From assembly GCF_900106585.1 (NCBI RefSeq), contig NZ_FNWH01000006.1, positions 806,001 through 870,000 on the forward strand: a DNA stretch of 64,000 nt, in the 5' to 3' direction. Shown here one piece after another: positions 41,238 through 49,423 of this stretch. Each line of letters starts with the position of its first letter. Position 1 is the stretch's first letter. This stretch comes from Acidaminococcus timonensis (GTDB taxonomy: Bacteria; Bacillota; Negativicutes; Acidaminococcales; Acidaminococcaceae). The position numbers and the translations under genes were made by a program. Below the pieces are notes generated by a model. It searched no databases. It was not told where the DNA came from and was given only the letters and a program-made list of their open reading frames with translations.

Positions 41238-42062
41238 TTATGCGTTAATGATACCTGCCACGTCCTCGTAATTCACAGGGAATTCTCCCAGGTGCAGGGG
41301 GAACCGTCCCTTGTTGCCATGGAGGTCGCTGCCGCCGCTGGGAATAAGATGATGATTTCTGGCCACCTGCAGCCAGTCATGGTGCGGCTCCTCCTTCAGC
41401 ACCGAAGGATGCCAGACCTCCATGCCGTCAAAAGGTACGCTGTCCAGCAGTTCTTCCACCATGGGCGGATTCTCGATCTCCGCCGGATGGGCCAGCACTG
41501 CAATGCCCCCCGCCCGGTGGATCAGGTCCACCGCCTCTTTGGGGCTCATCTTCACCTGCCGGTAGTAGGCCGGCTTGCCCGCGCCCAGCAGCGCATCGAA
41601 CACCGCCTGTACCGTGGGGAACAGGCCCTTCTTCACCAGCGTCCGGGCGATGTGGGGACGGCCCAGGCTCTTGGCCCCGCCAGCCTCCTCCCGCACCTCA
41701 TGAAAGGTGATGGGATACCCCAGGGAGTTCACTTTGGCCACCATCTTCTCCGTCCGGCCAATTCGGTTCACCCGGTTCCAGCGCAAGGCCTGCAGGAATT
41801 CCTGGTTCGTGGGGTCGAAATGGTAGCCCAATACGTGCACATCCTTGCCCTTGTAGTCCGTGTCCATCTCCACGCCCCGCAGCAGCTTCAGCCCCAGGTG
41901 GCGGGAATGGATCAGCCGTTCGGCCCGGTCGTAGGCCTGGATGTTATCATGGTCGGTGATGGCGATGCAGCCCATGCCCGCAGCCTGGGCCTGGGTCACG
42001 ATCTGTTCCGGGGTATAGACCCCGTCCGAAAATGTGGTATGGATATGTAAGTCAGCCAGCAT
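41238..42062 (-). CDS. PHP-domain phosphoesterase
   Basis: A 274-residue metal-dependent phosphoesterase of the PHP/TrpH type, which includes 5'-nucleotidase and 3',5'-nucleoside bisphosphate phosphatase (RNase AM-like) enzymes. The metal motifs are DLHIHTTFSDG at residues 4-14, ITDHDN, GVEMDTDYKGKDVHVLGY, and GGSDLHG near the C terminus. I start it at ATG 42062, preceded by GGAGGAAGATACC; the open frame extends 29 codons upstream into repeat DNA. It leads the cluster with the P-loop/Asp23 gene and rnhC, hinting at small RNA or nucleotide disposal. Confidence 0.85.
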   Translation of the reverse strand: MLADLHIHTTFSDGVYTPEQIVTQAQAAGMGCIAITDHDNIQAYDRAERLIHSRHLGLKLLRGVEMDTDYKGKDVHVLGYHFDPTNQEFLQALRWNRVNRIGRTEKMVAKVNSLGYPITFHEVREEAGGAKSLGRPHIARTLVKKGLFPTVQAVFDALLGAGKPAYYRQVKMSPKEAVDLIHRAGGIAVLAHPAEIENPPMVEELLDSVPFDGMEVWHPSVLKEEPHHDWLQVARNHHLIPSGGSDLHGNKGRFPLHLGEFPVNYEDVAGIINA

Positions 42063-42102
42063 GGTATCTTCCTCCGTATTCACTACAGTTTGATTATACC
42101 AT

Positions 42103-42140
42103 AAGGAAAGGGAGAGTGAAAATAGTTTCACTCCCCCCTT
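42103..42140 (-). terminator. Hairpin terminator after the WYL regulator gene side
   Basis: AAGGGAGAGTGAAA pairs with TTTCACTCCCCCCTT with small mismatches. It separates the WYL-gene unit from the PHP gene. Heptamer arrays follow directly. Confidence 0.55.
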
Positions 42141-42144
42141 CCCA

Positions 42145-42236
42145 GTCACTCGTCACTAGTCCACAGTCACTAGCTGAAGGAAGCCAGCGTCAGCTGGCAC
42201 CTTTCGGCGTATGACGTATGACCTATGACGTATGAC
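42145..42236 (-). repeat. Composite element with two kinds of heptamer array
   Basis: GTCACTC, GTCACTA, GTCCACA and GTCACTA (42145-42172) lead into GCTGAAGGAAGCCAGCGTCAGC, then a second array, CGTATGA, CGTATGA, CCTATGA and CGTATGA (42208-42235). The central GCCAGC...GCTGGC hairpin is the same one seen in the other composite copies. Confidence 0.85.
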
Positions 42237-42248
42237 AAGGTAAGCCCG

Positions 42249-43286
42249 CTATTTGTATCTTTCTGCAATTTTTCGGAATTCATCTGCCAGCTTTTTCCTC
42301 AATTCCTCCGGCGCCACCACCGTACATTCTCCCGCGTACTGGCGGGCGAACTGCCGGGCCGCGGCTTCGGACAGGGGTACCGTGAACCGGATGTCTCCCG
42401 TTTCCGGATCCCGGCTTTCCACCTTCACATGGTCCCCGAAGGTATCCCACAGGTACCGGCTCAGCTTCTCCGTGCCCGCAAAGGTCACCGGCATCGCCTC
42501 GCCCCCGTACATCTGCAGGTGTTCCCGGATGTACCGCTCCAGGTCCAGCCGGGTCTCTCCCTCGTACCCCTCGATGTCCGCCAGGGGCCGCCGGGGCTGC
42601 TGGGGCAGCAGCGTCACTCCCGTCATATGGTCCACCCGGAAATGCCGCAGGTTCCGGTACGCCCCCACGCTGGCAATCAGGTAATACTGGTCATTGGTGT
42701 ACACCAGCCCGAAGGGATGCACCTGCCAGCCGCCCCGGACCCGTTTCGCAATGGGCAGGGGCTCCAGCGACCCATCCGGCCGCATCTGGTTGTAAGTGAA
42801 CTGCACCTGGCACCCCCGGTCCAGCCCGTCGTTCAGCACCTCCAGGTTGTGGAAAAAGTCCGGGTTCCGCAGGTTGATGCCCGAAAAGGGCCTGGAAACC
42901 TGGGCCACGCCCCGGTAGTTCGCCTTTCCGAAAAGGCTGTCCAGGTTCCGCAGCAGCGTCTCCCGATTGCCGGTTGTCAAAAAGCCCGCCCGTTCCACCA
43001 TGTCCTTCAACAGCTGCTTCTGGGGCCGGGTCAGCGTCCGCTGTTCCAGGTAGAACCCCTTCCGGGGCACCCGGTGGATGTCATACCCCAGCCCGTCCCG
43101 TAAGAGAGCCAGGTCCCGTCCCAGCGTATTCCGGGAAGGCGCCGCCGGCAGGTCATAATCTTCGCAAAGCCGGCTCTGGAGGCTCACCGTACCGGTTATG
43201 GGCAGCGGATGCCGGGCATCCGTATGATTCTTCAACACCTGCACCAACAAGAGCAGGGTAACACGTTTGTCTTTCTGGTCAAGCAA
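42249..43286 (-). CDS. WYL-domain transcriptional regulator
   Basis: A 345-residue regulator. The N-terminal winged helix (about 1-75, with SRNTLGRDLALLRDGLGYDI) binds DNA. The WYL domain (about 150-235, QVHPFGLVYTNDQYYLIASVGAYRNLRHFRVDHM) is thought to sense a ligand, often a nucleic acid or nucleotide. WYL proteins of the CapW/BrxR type control several phage-defence loci. The start is TTG, seven bases after AAAGGAGG. It is 26 bases downstream of the Sel1 gene and on the same strand, so it may be the third gene of the nuclease operon. Its codon and base use are GC-rich, unlike the two genes before it. Confidence 0.85.
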   Translation of the reverse strand: MLDQKDKRVTLLLLVQVLKNHTDARHPLPITGTVSLQSRLCEDYDLPAAPSRNTLGRDLALLRDGLGYDIHRVPRKGFYLEQRTLTRPQKQLLKDMVERAGFLTTGNRETLLRNLDSLFGKANYRGVAQVSRPFSGINLRNPDFFHNLEVLNDGLDRGCQVQFTYNQMRPDGSLEPLPIAKRVRGGWQVHPFGLVYTNDQYYLIASVGAYRNLRHFRVDHMTGVTLLPQQPRRPLADIEGYEGETRLDLERYIREHLQMYGGEAMPVTFAGTEKLSRYLWDTFGDHVKVESRDPETGDIRFTVPLSEAAARQFARQYAGECTVVAPEELRKKLADEFRKIAERYK

Positions 43287-43312
43287 GGGGAAGCCTCCTT
43301 TTCTATGGATGA

Positions 43313-44242
43313 TTACACTTTTCCTTGCAGAAACAGGGAAATCAACACCAGTTGAGCCCTTTCATGTCCTCCTTCCGCAGCTTTTCGGATCCAATGGATG
43401 GCTTTTTCTTCAGCCTGAGGATTTTTTCTGTACCTGTAATACTTCATCCCCAGCCAGTATTGTGCCCTTCCAAACCCTCCTTCTGCAGCTTTCAGGATCC
43501 AGTGGACAGCTTTTCCTTCAGCCTGAGAAATATTCCTGTTCTTATAATACATCATACCCAGCCGATATTGAGCTACAATATACCCAACTTCCGCCAGCCG
43601 TTCATACCATTGCATCGCCAGCGGGATGGAACGGGCTATCTTCCCCTTCTCGTACAACTCCGCCAGCTTGAATTTCGCCCTGTCCAGGTCCTGCTCTGCC
43701 GCCCTGCGAAACCAAACCGCAGCCTGATGCTCAGAAGCTGGAACTCCCAGGCCATCGCGATACAAGATTCCCAGATCATGCTGTGCCAGAGAATACCCCT
43801 GTTCCGCCGCTTTCAGGAACCACTCGGTCGCTTTCTTGTAAGATTTCCGGCACCCCTCCCCCAATACATAGAGAAGCCCCAGCCAGTACTGTGCCGGGGC
43901 ATAGCCCCGACAAGCAGGAACCCAGAGCGCCTTGTAAGCGGCCCTGTAAGCACGCCGTGTTGACAAAGGAAATTGTAATCCATGTTCAAACAGGATACCG
44001 ATACAAGTCTGAGCCGATAGATTCCCCGCAGCTGCCAGCTTACCGATGGCAACAACCACTTCTGGCGTAATCTCCTCTTTCGCGAAATCTACATAGGATT
44101 CAATCAAATCTCCTGTGAAATCGATATATCCTCTGAGTAACTTCCCCATGATTTTTGTAGCAGCTTTCATCTCGTCCGGCGCCAGCACATCATTTCCCGG
44201 ATGCATCAATAACCAAGGTTGGATGTCCACTAAGTGAGACAC
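43313..44242 (-). CDS. Sel1-repeat (TPR-like) protein
   Basis: A 309-residue soluble solenoid protein. About six Sel1-like repeats run from residue 95 to the end, with the recurring A-x-x-x-L-G-x-x-Y and A-x-x-W-x-x-K-A-A-E-x-G pattern (AEQGYSLAQHDLGILYRDG, AEGGFGRAQYWLGMKYYRY, AEGGHERAQLVLISL). The N terminus is a separate helical segment (DVLAPDEMKAATKIMGKLL). There is no signal peptide. Such repeats act as protein-binding scaffolds. The GTG start has AAGGAG eight bases upstream. It lies 20 bases after the predicted nuclease gene, with similar AT-rich base use, so both probably arrived together. Confidence 0.82.
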   Translation of the reverse strand: MSHLVDIQPWLLMHPGNDVLAPDEMKAATKIMGKLLRGYIDFTGDLIESYVDFAKEEITPEVVVAIGKLAAAGNLSAQTCIGILFEHGLQFPLSTRRAYRAAYKALWVPACRGYAPAQYWLGLLYVLGEGCRKSYKKATEWFLKAAEQGYSLAQHDLGILYRDGLGVPASEHQAAVWFRRAAEQDLDRAKFKLAELYEKGKIARSIPLAMQWYERLAEVGYIVAQYRLGMMYYKNRNISQAEGKAVHWILKAAEGGFGRAQYWLGMKYYRYRKNPQAEEKAIHWIRKAAEGGHERAQLVLISLFLQGKV

Positions 44243-44262
44243 GATAAGGACTCCTTTTTACA

Positions 44263-45201
44263 TTATTGGAACAGGTTCTCCCACTGGGTAATGGAGTCCG
44301 GCAGGAGCCCTTTGTACTCCTGATAAAATCGCTCCAGTTCTTCTTTTGTAATGACGATGATCCGCTCATCCTTTTCCGGATTCTCGATATAAGGGGCATA
44401 CAAATACACCAAACACCCTTTTTCCGTAAATTCCTTAAAATCTTCAGCCTTCAGCTTTCTGTCTCTGCCTCCTTTAACCTGTACAACTGCACGTTGCCCT
44501 TTTTTTGCCGGGTCCCTGGAAATGAATTCACATTCAATTTTGATAGTTGTAGAATGATTGGCAATGGAGTTGGAAAGCACATAATAGTTTTCCTTCAGCT
44601 GAATGTAGGAAATGACCAGTTCCTCCAGATCGAAATCCGGAAGATTATCCAGGAATGAGCCTTCCCCCGGTTTGCAATCATAGCTGTACACATCTTTTCG
44701 GGACCGTTTATTGAATTCATACTTTGAGTAATTCAAAACTAATTCGTTACCAGTTAAATCATGGATAGTATTTCTTACTGCAGTAAAAGATGCCTTAATC
44801 TGCCCAGGAACTTCCAGTCCCACTTTGTAAGCTTCTACAGGGACCATGGCCCCGATATCCAGATCATTCTCTTGATTATATGGCGCAGCCCCCTCTTTAG
44901 CCCGACAGATCCAGTAATATCCGTTCAGATCCCGGGTCCAGAACAAATCGTTCGGTACTACATTCCGAAAGACATTCAAGGCATGATGAGACTTGCCTCT
45001 TTTTTTCAATACTGCATCATAGAATCCATTATAATCAGTAAATTGAGAATTATTATCGTCTTTGTAAATCGAACTCCAGCCGATGACAACATACTGTTTC
45101 TCAAAATCATCCTTTAAACAAAATTGAATCAGTTTCTTTCTATCTTTACAATTTCCGGGTTTCAAATTGATCCGGTAAAGGGAGGGTTGTTTCTCAGTCA
45201 T
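44263..45201 (-). CDS. Predicted modification-dependent nuclease: PUA/EVE-like domain plus PD-(D/E)XK
   Basis: A 312-residue protein that I do not recognise as a named family. Residues 1-145 look like a PUA/EVE-type base-reading barrel (VVIGWSSIYKDD; ALNVFRNVVPNDLFWTRDLNGYYWICR; IGAMVPVEAYKVGL). Residues 185-275 have the order of an Mrr-like PD-(D/E)XK nuclease: a helix with E193/E194, a strand with E223-C-E225, and a strand with the Q241-x-K243 motif (RAVVQVKGGRDRK), then FKEFTEKGCLVYLYAP. Such pairings act as type IV restriction of modified DNA; this is inference. It is AT-rich, heads an operon with the Sel1 gene, and has GAAAGGAG before its ATG. Confidence 0.65.
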   Translation of the reverse strand: MTEKQPSLYRINLKPGNCKDRKKLIQFCLKDDFEKQYVVIGWSSIYKDDNNSQFTDYNGFYDAVLKKRGKSHHALNVFRNVVPNDLFWTRDLNGYYWICRAKEGAAPYNQENDLDIGAMVPVEAYKVGLEVPGQIKASFTAVRNTIHDLTGNELVLNYSKYEFNKRSRKDVYSYDCKPGEGSFLDNLPDFDLEELVISYIQLKENYYVLSNSIANHSTTIKIECEFISRDPAKKGQRAVVQVKGGRDRKLKAEDFKEFTEKGCLVYLYAPYIENPEKDERIIVITKEELERFYQEYKGLLPDSITQWENLFQ

Positions 45202-45330
45202 GGTCTTTAACTCCTTTCAAAATGCCTTATAGTAAGCTCGGATTCCACATTATTTTTCATAGGCTTTTTCTGATTCAAGTTTAAAAAAAGTAGTGCACCA
45301 GAATCAGTGCATGATCGTAATTTACTGTTT

Positions 45331-45384
45331 TCAGGGCACCCATTGCTTATCATTTTTGGTCAGACAGTTTCGTTGTTTCTTCAA
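45331..45384 (-). CDS. Possible 17-residue micro-ORF upstream of the nuclease gene
   Basis: A TTG-started frame (MKKQRNCLTKNDKQWVP) sits nine bases after a strong AAGGAGG. It could be a leader peptide or a decayed remnant. No homologue is known to me. Confidence 0.25.
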   Translation of the reverse strand: MKKQRNCLTKNDKQWVP

Positions 45385-45478
45385 TTCAACACTCCTCCTT
45401 CAGTCAAATCGCAGTCGTTTCTATTTTCTACACCAAAGCTTCATATTTTTAATTTTACCCTATTTATTGTGTTTTCTG

Positions 45479-45538
45479 TCATTTGTTTTTTATAGGTTGC
45501 CCGCAACCGTTACAGATTTTGCAGTTGTGCCATGCCAT
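45479..45538 (-). CDS. Possible 19-residue cysteine-rich microprotein
   Basis: The frame MAWHNCKICNGCGQPIKNK has three cysteines spaced CX2CX2C, like half a zinc ribbon. Its ATG lies nine bases after AAAAAGGAG. A TATACT box lies about 50 bases upstream, just after the MFS-gene terminator. The ribosome site is stronger than expected by chance in this AT-rich spacer, but so short a product needs proof. The remainder of 45202-45685 holds further tiny frames and terminators only. Confidence 0.3.
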   Translation of the reverse strand: MAWHNCKICNGCGQPIKNK

Positions 45539-45611
45539 GATATCCACTCCTTTTTGGTTTGTTACGGGTAGTATACAGGGTGGTGTGCACGGGGAGTGGT
45601 GCAAAAAAATA

Positions 45612-45639
45612 GAGCGAGTGAAAAAGTTTTCACTCGCTC
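45612..45639 (-). terminator. Terminator of the MFS gene
   Basis: GAGCGAGTGAAAA pairs with TTTTCACTCGCTC, followed on the minus strand by TATTTTTTT. A second hairpin GGAGACTGC / GCAGTCTCC lies at 45651-45675, closer to the gene. Confidence 0.8.
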
Positions 45640-45685
45640 GTCATACGTCGGGAGACTGCGAATTTTGCAGTCTCCGTTTTACCTA

Positions 45686-46900
45686 TTACACCTCTTCCAG
45701 TTCTTCGGCTTCTTCCTCTTCTACCCTGCTGCTGCGTCTTCTAGCGTACAGCAGCCAGTATAGCGCTGCACAGCCGATGGCTCCCAGGCCCACAGCCGAG
45801 TAGATGCCCTGGAAGCCCAGGGATTCCTTAAAGGCACCCAGGATGTAGGGCCCTACCCCCAGTCCCAGGTCCAGCATCACGAAGTAGGTGGAAACAGCCA
45901 CGCCGATCCGGACTTCTTCCACCAGCTTCACGCAGATGGCCTGTCCGTTGGACATGAAGGTCCCGTACCCCAGCCCCACGAATACACCGGCCACGAGCAT
46001 CTCCCAGCTTTGGGTGGTGAAGGACAGCACCAAAAGGCCGATGGCCAGGCAGGCGTAGGTGGGATACATCACGAAGTCCTCCCCTTTCCGGTCGAACAGG
46101 ACGCCGGCAATGGGCCGGGCCACCGTGATGGACAGGGCATAGACCACGAAGAACAGGGTCCCGGCGGTCATCAGTTTCAGTTCAGCCGCATAGGTGGCCA
46201 GGAAACTCAGCACGCTGGAATAGCACACGGCCACGAAGAAGCCCACGATGGAGATCCCCATGACCCGGGGTTCCAGGAAATTGGACAGGGACAGCTGTTT
46301 CAGGGCAGCCCGGTGTTCTTCGGTCAGCTGGATCTCGTCTACTTTCATCACGAAAGCAGCGGCCAGGCACACCAGCACCATGGCGATGGAGAACATAATG
46401 ATCACGCTGAAGGGGAAAACCTGCTGCAGGAGCATGCCGATGAAGGGTCCGATGGCCGCAGCCAGGCTCATGCTCAGGGCATAGTAGTTGATGCCCTCGC
46501 CCCGGCGTTCGGCAGGGATCATGGCGGACACGATGGTGCTGGTGGCGGTGGAGGCAATGCCGTAGCCCACCCCGTTCAGCAGCCGGACCCCGTACATCAT
46601 GGGCAGGGAGTCCACCAGGAAGTACATGCAGGTGGTCACCAGGTAGAACAGGATCCCGGCGTACAGCATCTTCTTCCGACCGTACAGTTCCACCGAGCGG
46701 CCGGCAAACAGACGGGCCACCAGGGTCCCCAGCACGAACAGCCCGGAAGCCAGGCCCGCTTCGCTGACGGAAGCATTCAGGGAATGGATGGCCTCGGAAG
46801 CAATGATGACCATTAGCATATAATAGATGATGTAGATCAGGAAATTGACCAGGGTGTCCAGCACGAACCCTCTGGTCCACAGACGAGGTTTGGCAGCCAT
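45686..46900 (-). CDS. Major facilitator superfamily transporter
   Basis: A roughly 404-residue MFS transporter with twelve predicted transmembrane helices. The loop 2-3 signature is present as AGRSVELYGRKKMLYAG (variant of G-x-x-x-D-R-x-G-R-R), and a matching loop occurs in the second half (GVLFDRKGEDFVMYP). The C-terminal tail is very acidic (VEEEEAEELEEV). The substrate is unknown; the group resembles drug or metabolite exporters. I use ATG 46900 (MAAKPRLW); an ATG five codons upstream abuts the GAAAGG ribosome site. A LysR regulator gene lies immediately upstream on the same strand and may control it. Confidence 0.82.
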   Translation of the reverse strand: MAAKPRLWTRGFVLDTLVNFLIYIIYYMLMVIIASEAIHSLNASVSEAGLASGLFVLGTLVARLFAGRSVELYGRKKMLYAGILFYLVTTCMYFLVDSLPMMYGVRLLNGVGYGIASTATSTIVSAMIPAERRGEGINYYALSMSLAAAIGPFIGMLLQQVFPFSVIIMFSIAMVLVCLAAAFVMKVDEIQLTEEHRAALKQLSLSNFLEPRVMGISIVGFFVAVCYSSVLSFLATYAAELKLMTAGTLFFVVYALSITVARPIAGVLFDRKGEDFVMYPTYACLAIGLLVLSFTTQSWEMLVAGVFVGLGYGTFMSNGQAICVKLVEEVRIGVAVSTYFVMLDLGLGVGPYILGAFKESLGFQGIYSAVGLGAIGCAALYWLLYARRRSSRVEEEEAEELEEV

Positions 46901-47040
46901 AACAGAAATCAGCATCCTTTCTTTGTACAGGGTTACGGTTCTTTGTATCTACTCTGATTATACGAGGATGCCGCTCCTTTTTATAGCGGATAAAAAAGAT
47001 GCATGTGATCGCAAAAAACGATAACATGCAAAGGACGCCT

Positions 47041-47970
47041 TTATTGGATGGCCGGCGACTCTTTCCCATGGAAACTGGAGAGCACCTGGTTCACATAGGC
47101 TTCGATCAGGGGCCGTTTGGGATTGTTTTTCCGATAGATCAGGAATCCTCCGGCTTTGAGAGGTTTCTCCAGCTGGTGCCACCCATCCCGGAGCCCCAGG
47201 GTCTTCAGCAGCCGTTCCGGCAGCAGTGCTCCCACTTCGTTTTCCTGACAGTAGTGGATCATGGCATAGGGCGTGGAAAGCCGGGCATAGATCAGCGGTT
47301 CCATGGGAGAATCGGCAAAGTACCGGTGGTAGATCTCGTTCATGTAATAACTGGTGGGATACAGCACCAGGGGAAAACTGAGGATCCGTTCCCGGGTCAG
47401 GCGGCTTTCCTCCAGTTTCAGCAGCGGCGCATAGTAGACCAGGTTGTCCGTACAGAAATGGACAATGGTGAAATCCCCGGGCCGGGCCTTCTGGGGCAGG
47501 CTCTCCTTCACAAAATAAGTGGACACCACATCCAGCCGTCCCTCTGTCAGGGCCCGGTGGATCTGGTAGGTGGGCAGGTCCAGTACATTGAATCGCAGAG
47601 AAGGGAGATCCCGCCGGAAATGGGCGATATGCCGGTTCATATGGATGTCTCCCAGAGAACGGAGGATCCCCACGTTCAATTCCGTGGGCTTTGTTTCGGC
47701 GGTGGCCCGGGTGTCGTAGACAATTTTTCGCAGCCCGTCGATCCAGCCGGTGATCCGGGCCAGGAACAGTTTCCCCTCCTCCGTCAGCTGGCTGCCCCGC
47801 CTGGAACGGTGGATCAATGTGACGCCCAGGGTGGTTTCCAGCCGCTTGATCTGGGCGCTGAAGGCGGACTGGGTAATATGGGCCTCCTGGGCCGCCCGGG
47901 CAAAATTGCCCACCCGTCCATAAATGATGAAACATTCCAGCTGTGCAATGGTCGGTAAGGATTCAGGCAT
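47041..47970 (-). CDS. LysR-family transcriptional regulator
   Basis: A 309-residue LysR-type regulator. The N-terminal winged helix is typical (LECFIIYGRVGNFARAAQEAHITQSAFSAQIKRLE), followed by the linker helix and a two-lobed periplasmic-binding-like effector domain (TELNVGILRSLGDIHMNRHI and onward). I start it at ATG 47970, eight bases after GGAG. Its target is not evident; the MFS transporter gene downstream on the same strand is a candidate. A palindromic repeat element fills the upstream region. Confidence 0.88.
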   Translation of the reverse strand: MPESLPTIAQLECFIIYGRVGNFARAAQEAHITQSAFSAQIKRLETTLGVTLIHRSRRGSQLTEEGKLFLARITGWIDGLRKIVYDTRATAETKPTELNVGILRSLGDIHMNRHIAHFRRDLPSLRFNVLDLPTYQIHRALTEGRLDVVSTYFVKESLPQKARPGDFTIVHFCTDNLVYYAPLLKLEESRLTRERILSFPLVLYPTSYYMNEIYHRYFADSPMEPLIYARLSTPYAMIHYCQENEVGALLPERLLKTLGLRDGWHQLEKPLKAGGFLIYRKNNPKRPLIEAYVNQVLSSFHGKESPAIQ

Positions 47971-48024
47971 AAGGGTCACTCCGTGGATTGTAGGATAGAC
48001 TTATTATAACAGAAATCTGAGGAA

Positions 48025-48048
48025 GTGATTAGTGATTAGTGGCTAGTG
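48025..48048 (+). repeat. Short heptamer array beside element A1
   Basis: GTGATTA, GTGATTA and GTGGCTA, then GTG, directly adjoin the left end of the family A element. Confidence 0.65.
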
Positions 48049-48052
48049 TAGG

Positions 48053-48266
48053 GAACCCACCACCAGCCATTCGGCTGGTCCCCCGCCCTTGGAAAGGGCG
48101 GATAATCCTGAAGCGAAGTGCTGCGTTTCGAATTGGAGTTTTGTATCAATTGATTGTTTCGGTTAAACTAATTCATCGACAAGAAACGTAAAACTTCCGA
48201 TAACAGGATATCCGCCCTTTTCAAGGGCGGGGGACCGTTGCGCTTCAGCGCAATGGTGGTGGGTTC
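48053..48266. repeat. Palindromic MITE-like element, family A copy 1
   Basis: It opens with GAACCCACCACC, then the hairpin AGCC-ATTC-GGCT, then CCCCCGCCCTT...AAGGGCGGAT. It ends with the mirror ATCCGCCCTTTTCAAGGGCGGGGG, the hairpin TTGCGC-TTCA-GCGCAA and GGTGGTGGGTTC. The AT-rich centre (about 120 bases) carries no gene. Confidence 0.85.
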
Positions 48267-48284
48267 TGCTATCGACGTATGACA

Positions 48285-48322
48285 AAAAGGAAAGGAGCTG
48301 TTATCACAGCCCCTTTCCTTTT
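48285..48322. terminator. Hairpin terminator beside the alcohol dehydrogenase scar
   Basis: AAAAGGAAAGG-AGCTG pairs with CAGC-CCCTTTCCTTTT. It is probably the original terminator of the truncated minus-strand gene. A single CGTATGA heptamer precedes it. Confidence 0.6.
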
Positions 48323-48350
48323 ATGTGTGGAGTTTGGATTGCTTTGCCGC

Positions 48351-48449
48351 TTACATCAGCTGGCGGAACATTTCGATGACCTGTTCCTTGGTGGCTTCTC
48401 TGGGGTTGCCGGGATAGCAGGCGTCGGCCAGGGCGTCCATGCAAAGTGC
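48351..48449 (-). pseudogene. C-terminal scar of an iron-containing alcohol dehydrogenase
   Basis: The minus-strand frame ends MDALADACYPGNPREATKEQVIEMFRQLM and a stop. The D-A-C-x-x-G-N-P-R-x-x-T pattern and following helix are the usual C terminus of iron-containing (1,3-propanediol/butanol-type) alcohol dehydrogenases. Everything upstream is missing; the frame runs back into the dapA terminator. It is a clear truncation relic. Confidence 0.75.
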
Positions 48450-48476
48450 AAAACAGGCCGGTTCCTGTCTTCCACG

Positions 48477-48512
48477 CAAAAAAACGCCGATGGCGGATTT
48501 CCACCATCGGCG
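48477..48512 (-). terminator. Terminator of the lysine operon
   Basis: CGCCGATGG pairs with CCATCGGCG, 12 bases after the dapA stop, with TTTTTTTG following on the minus strand. Confidence 0.85.
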
Positions 48513-48523
48513 CGGGGTTTCTC

Positions 48524-49423
48524 TTATTTCAGCAGACCGCTGTCCTTCCAGGCCTTCGTCACTCTGGCCCGTTCCTCGTCGGTCATAGGGCACAGGGGCA
48601 GACGGTAGGGCCCCGGGTTGAAGGGGGTCATCTTCCCCACCGCTTCCTTCACCGGAATGGGATTGCTGACCAGGAACATGCTGCGGGCCTGGGGAATCAT
48701 CACCTTGTTCAGATCCCGGGCCTTCTGCACATCGCCCTTTTCGTAGCTCTGCATCAGGTCCTGAAGCAGCTGGCCGTTCACGTTGCTGAGCACAGAAATC
48801 AGGCCCACTGCACCGGCGCTCATGAACGGCAGGATCTCGCCATCGTCACCGCTGTAGATGGAGAAGTCATCCGGGCACAGCCGGTACAGGTCAGCCACCT
48901 GGTTCACGCTGCCGCTGGCTTCTTTCACAGCTACAATGTTCTTGCAGTCGTGAGCCAGGCGGGCCACGGTAGCCGGCAGTACATTGGAGCCGGTACGGCC
49001 GGGCACATTGTAGATCACAATGGGCAGCCGGGTGTGCTCTGCAATGGTCTTGTAGTGGCGATAGATCCCTTCCTGGGAGGGCTTATTGTAATAGGGGCTG
49101 ACGATGAGGACACCGTCGGCACCCACCTTTTCTGCCAGTTCGTTCATCTTCAGTACATCGGCTGTGTTGTTGGAACCGGTACCAACGATGACTTTGCCTT
49201 TATGGTTCACTTTGGCAATGACTTTGGTGAACAGTTCTTCTTTTTCTTCATAGGTCATGGTGGGAGCTTCCCCGCTGGTCCCGCTGACCAGGATGGCATC
49301 AGAGCCATGATCCAGCAGCCAGGCAGCAAAGTCTGCGGTCCCGTCTGCATTCAGGGAACCGTCTTCGTTGAAGAAGGTCACCATGGCGGTGATCAGACGG
49401 CCAAAATAGGGTTTTGTATTCAT
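48524..49423 (-). CDS. dapA: 4-hydroxy-tetrahydrodipicolinate synthase
   Basis: A 299-residue class I aldolase that condenses aspartate semialdehyde with pyruvate, the first step specific to lysine and diaminopimelate. The Schiff-base lysine is K167 (IVAVKEASG), with Y138 in IVIYNVPGRTG and the GTSGEAPT loop near residue 49. It is complete. The ATG overlaps the aspartate kinase stop by four bases, and it is the last gene of the operon dapB-asd-lysC-dapA. Confidence 0.95.
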   Translation of the reverse strand: MNTKPYFGRLITAMVTFFNEDGSLNADGTADFAAWLLDHGSDAILVSGTSGEAPTMTYEEKEELFTKVIAKVNHKGKVIVGTGSNNTADVLKMNELAEKVGADGVLIVSPYYNKPSQEGIYRHYKTIAEHTRLPIVIYNVPGRTGSNVLPATVARLAHDCKNIVAVKEASGSVNQVADLYRLCPDDFSIYSGDDGEILPFMSAGAVGLISVLSNVNGQLLQDLMQSYEKGDVQKARDLNKVMIPQARSMFLVSNPIPVKEAVGKMTPFNPGPYRLPLCPMTDEERARVTKAWKDSGLLK

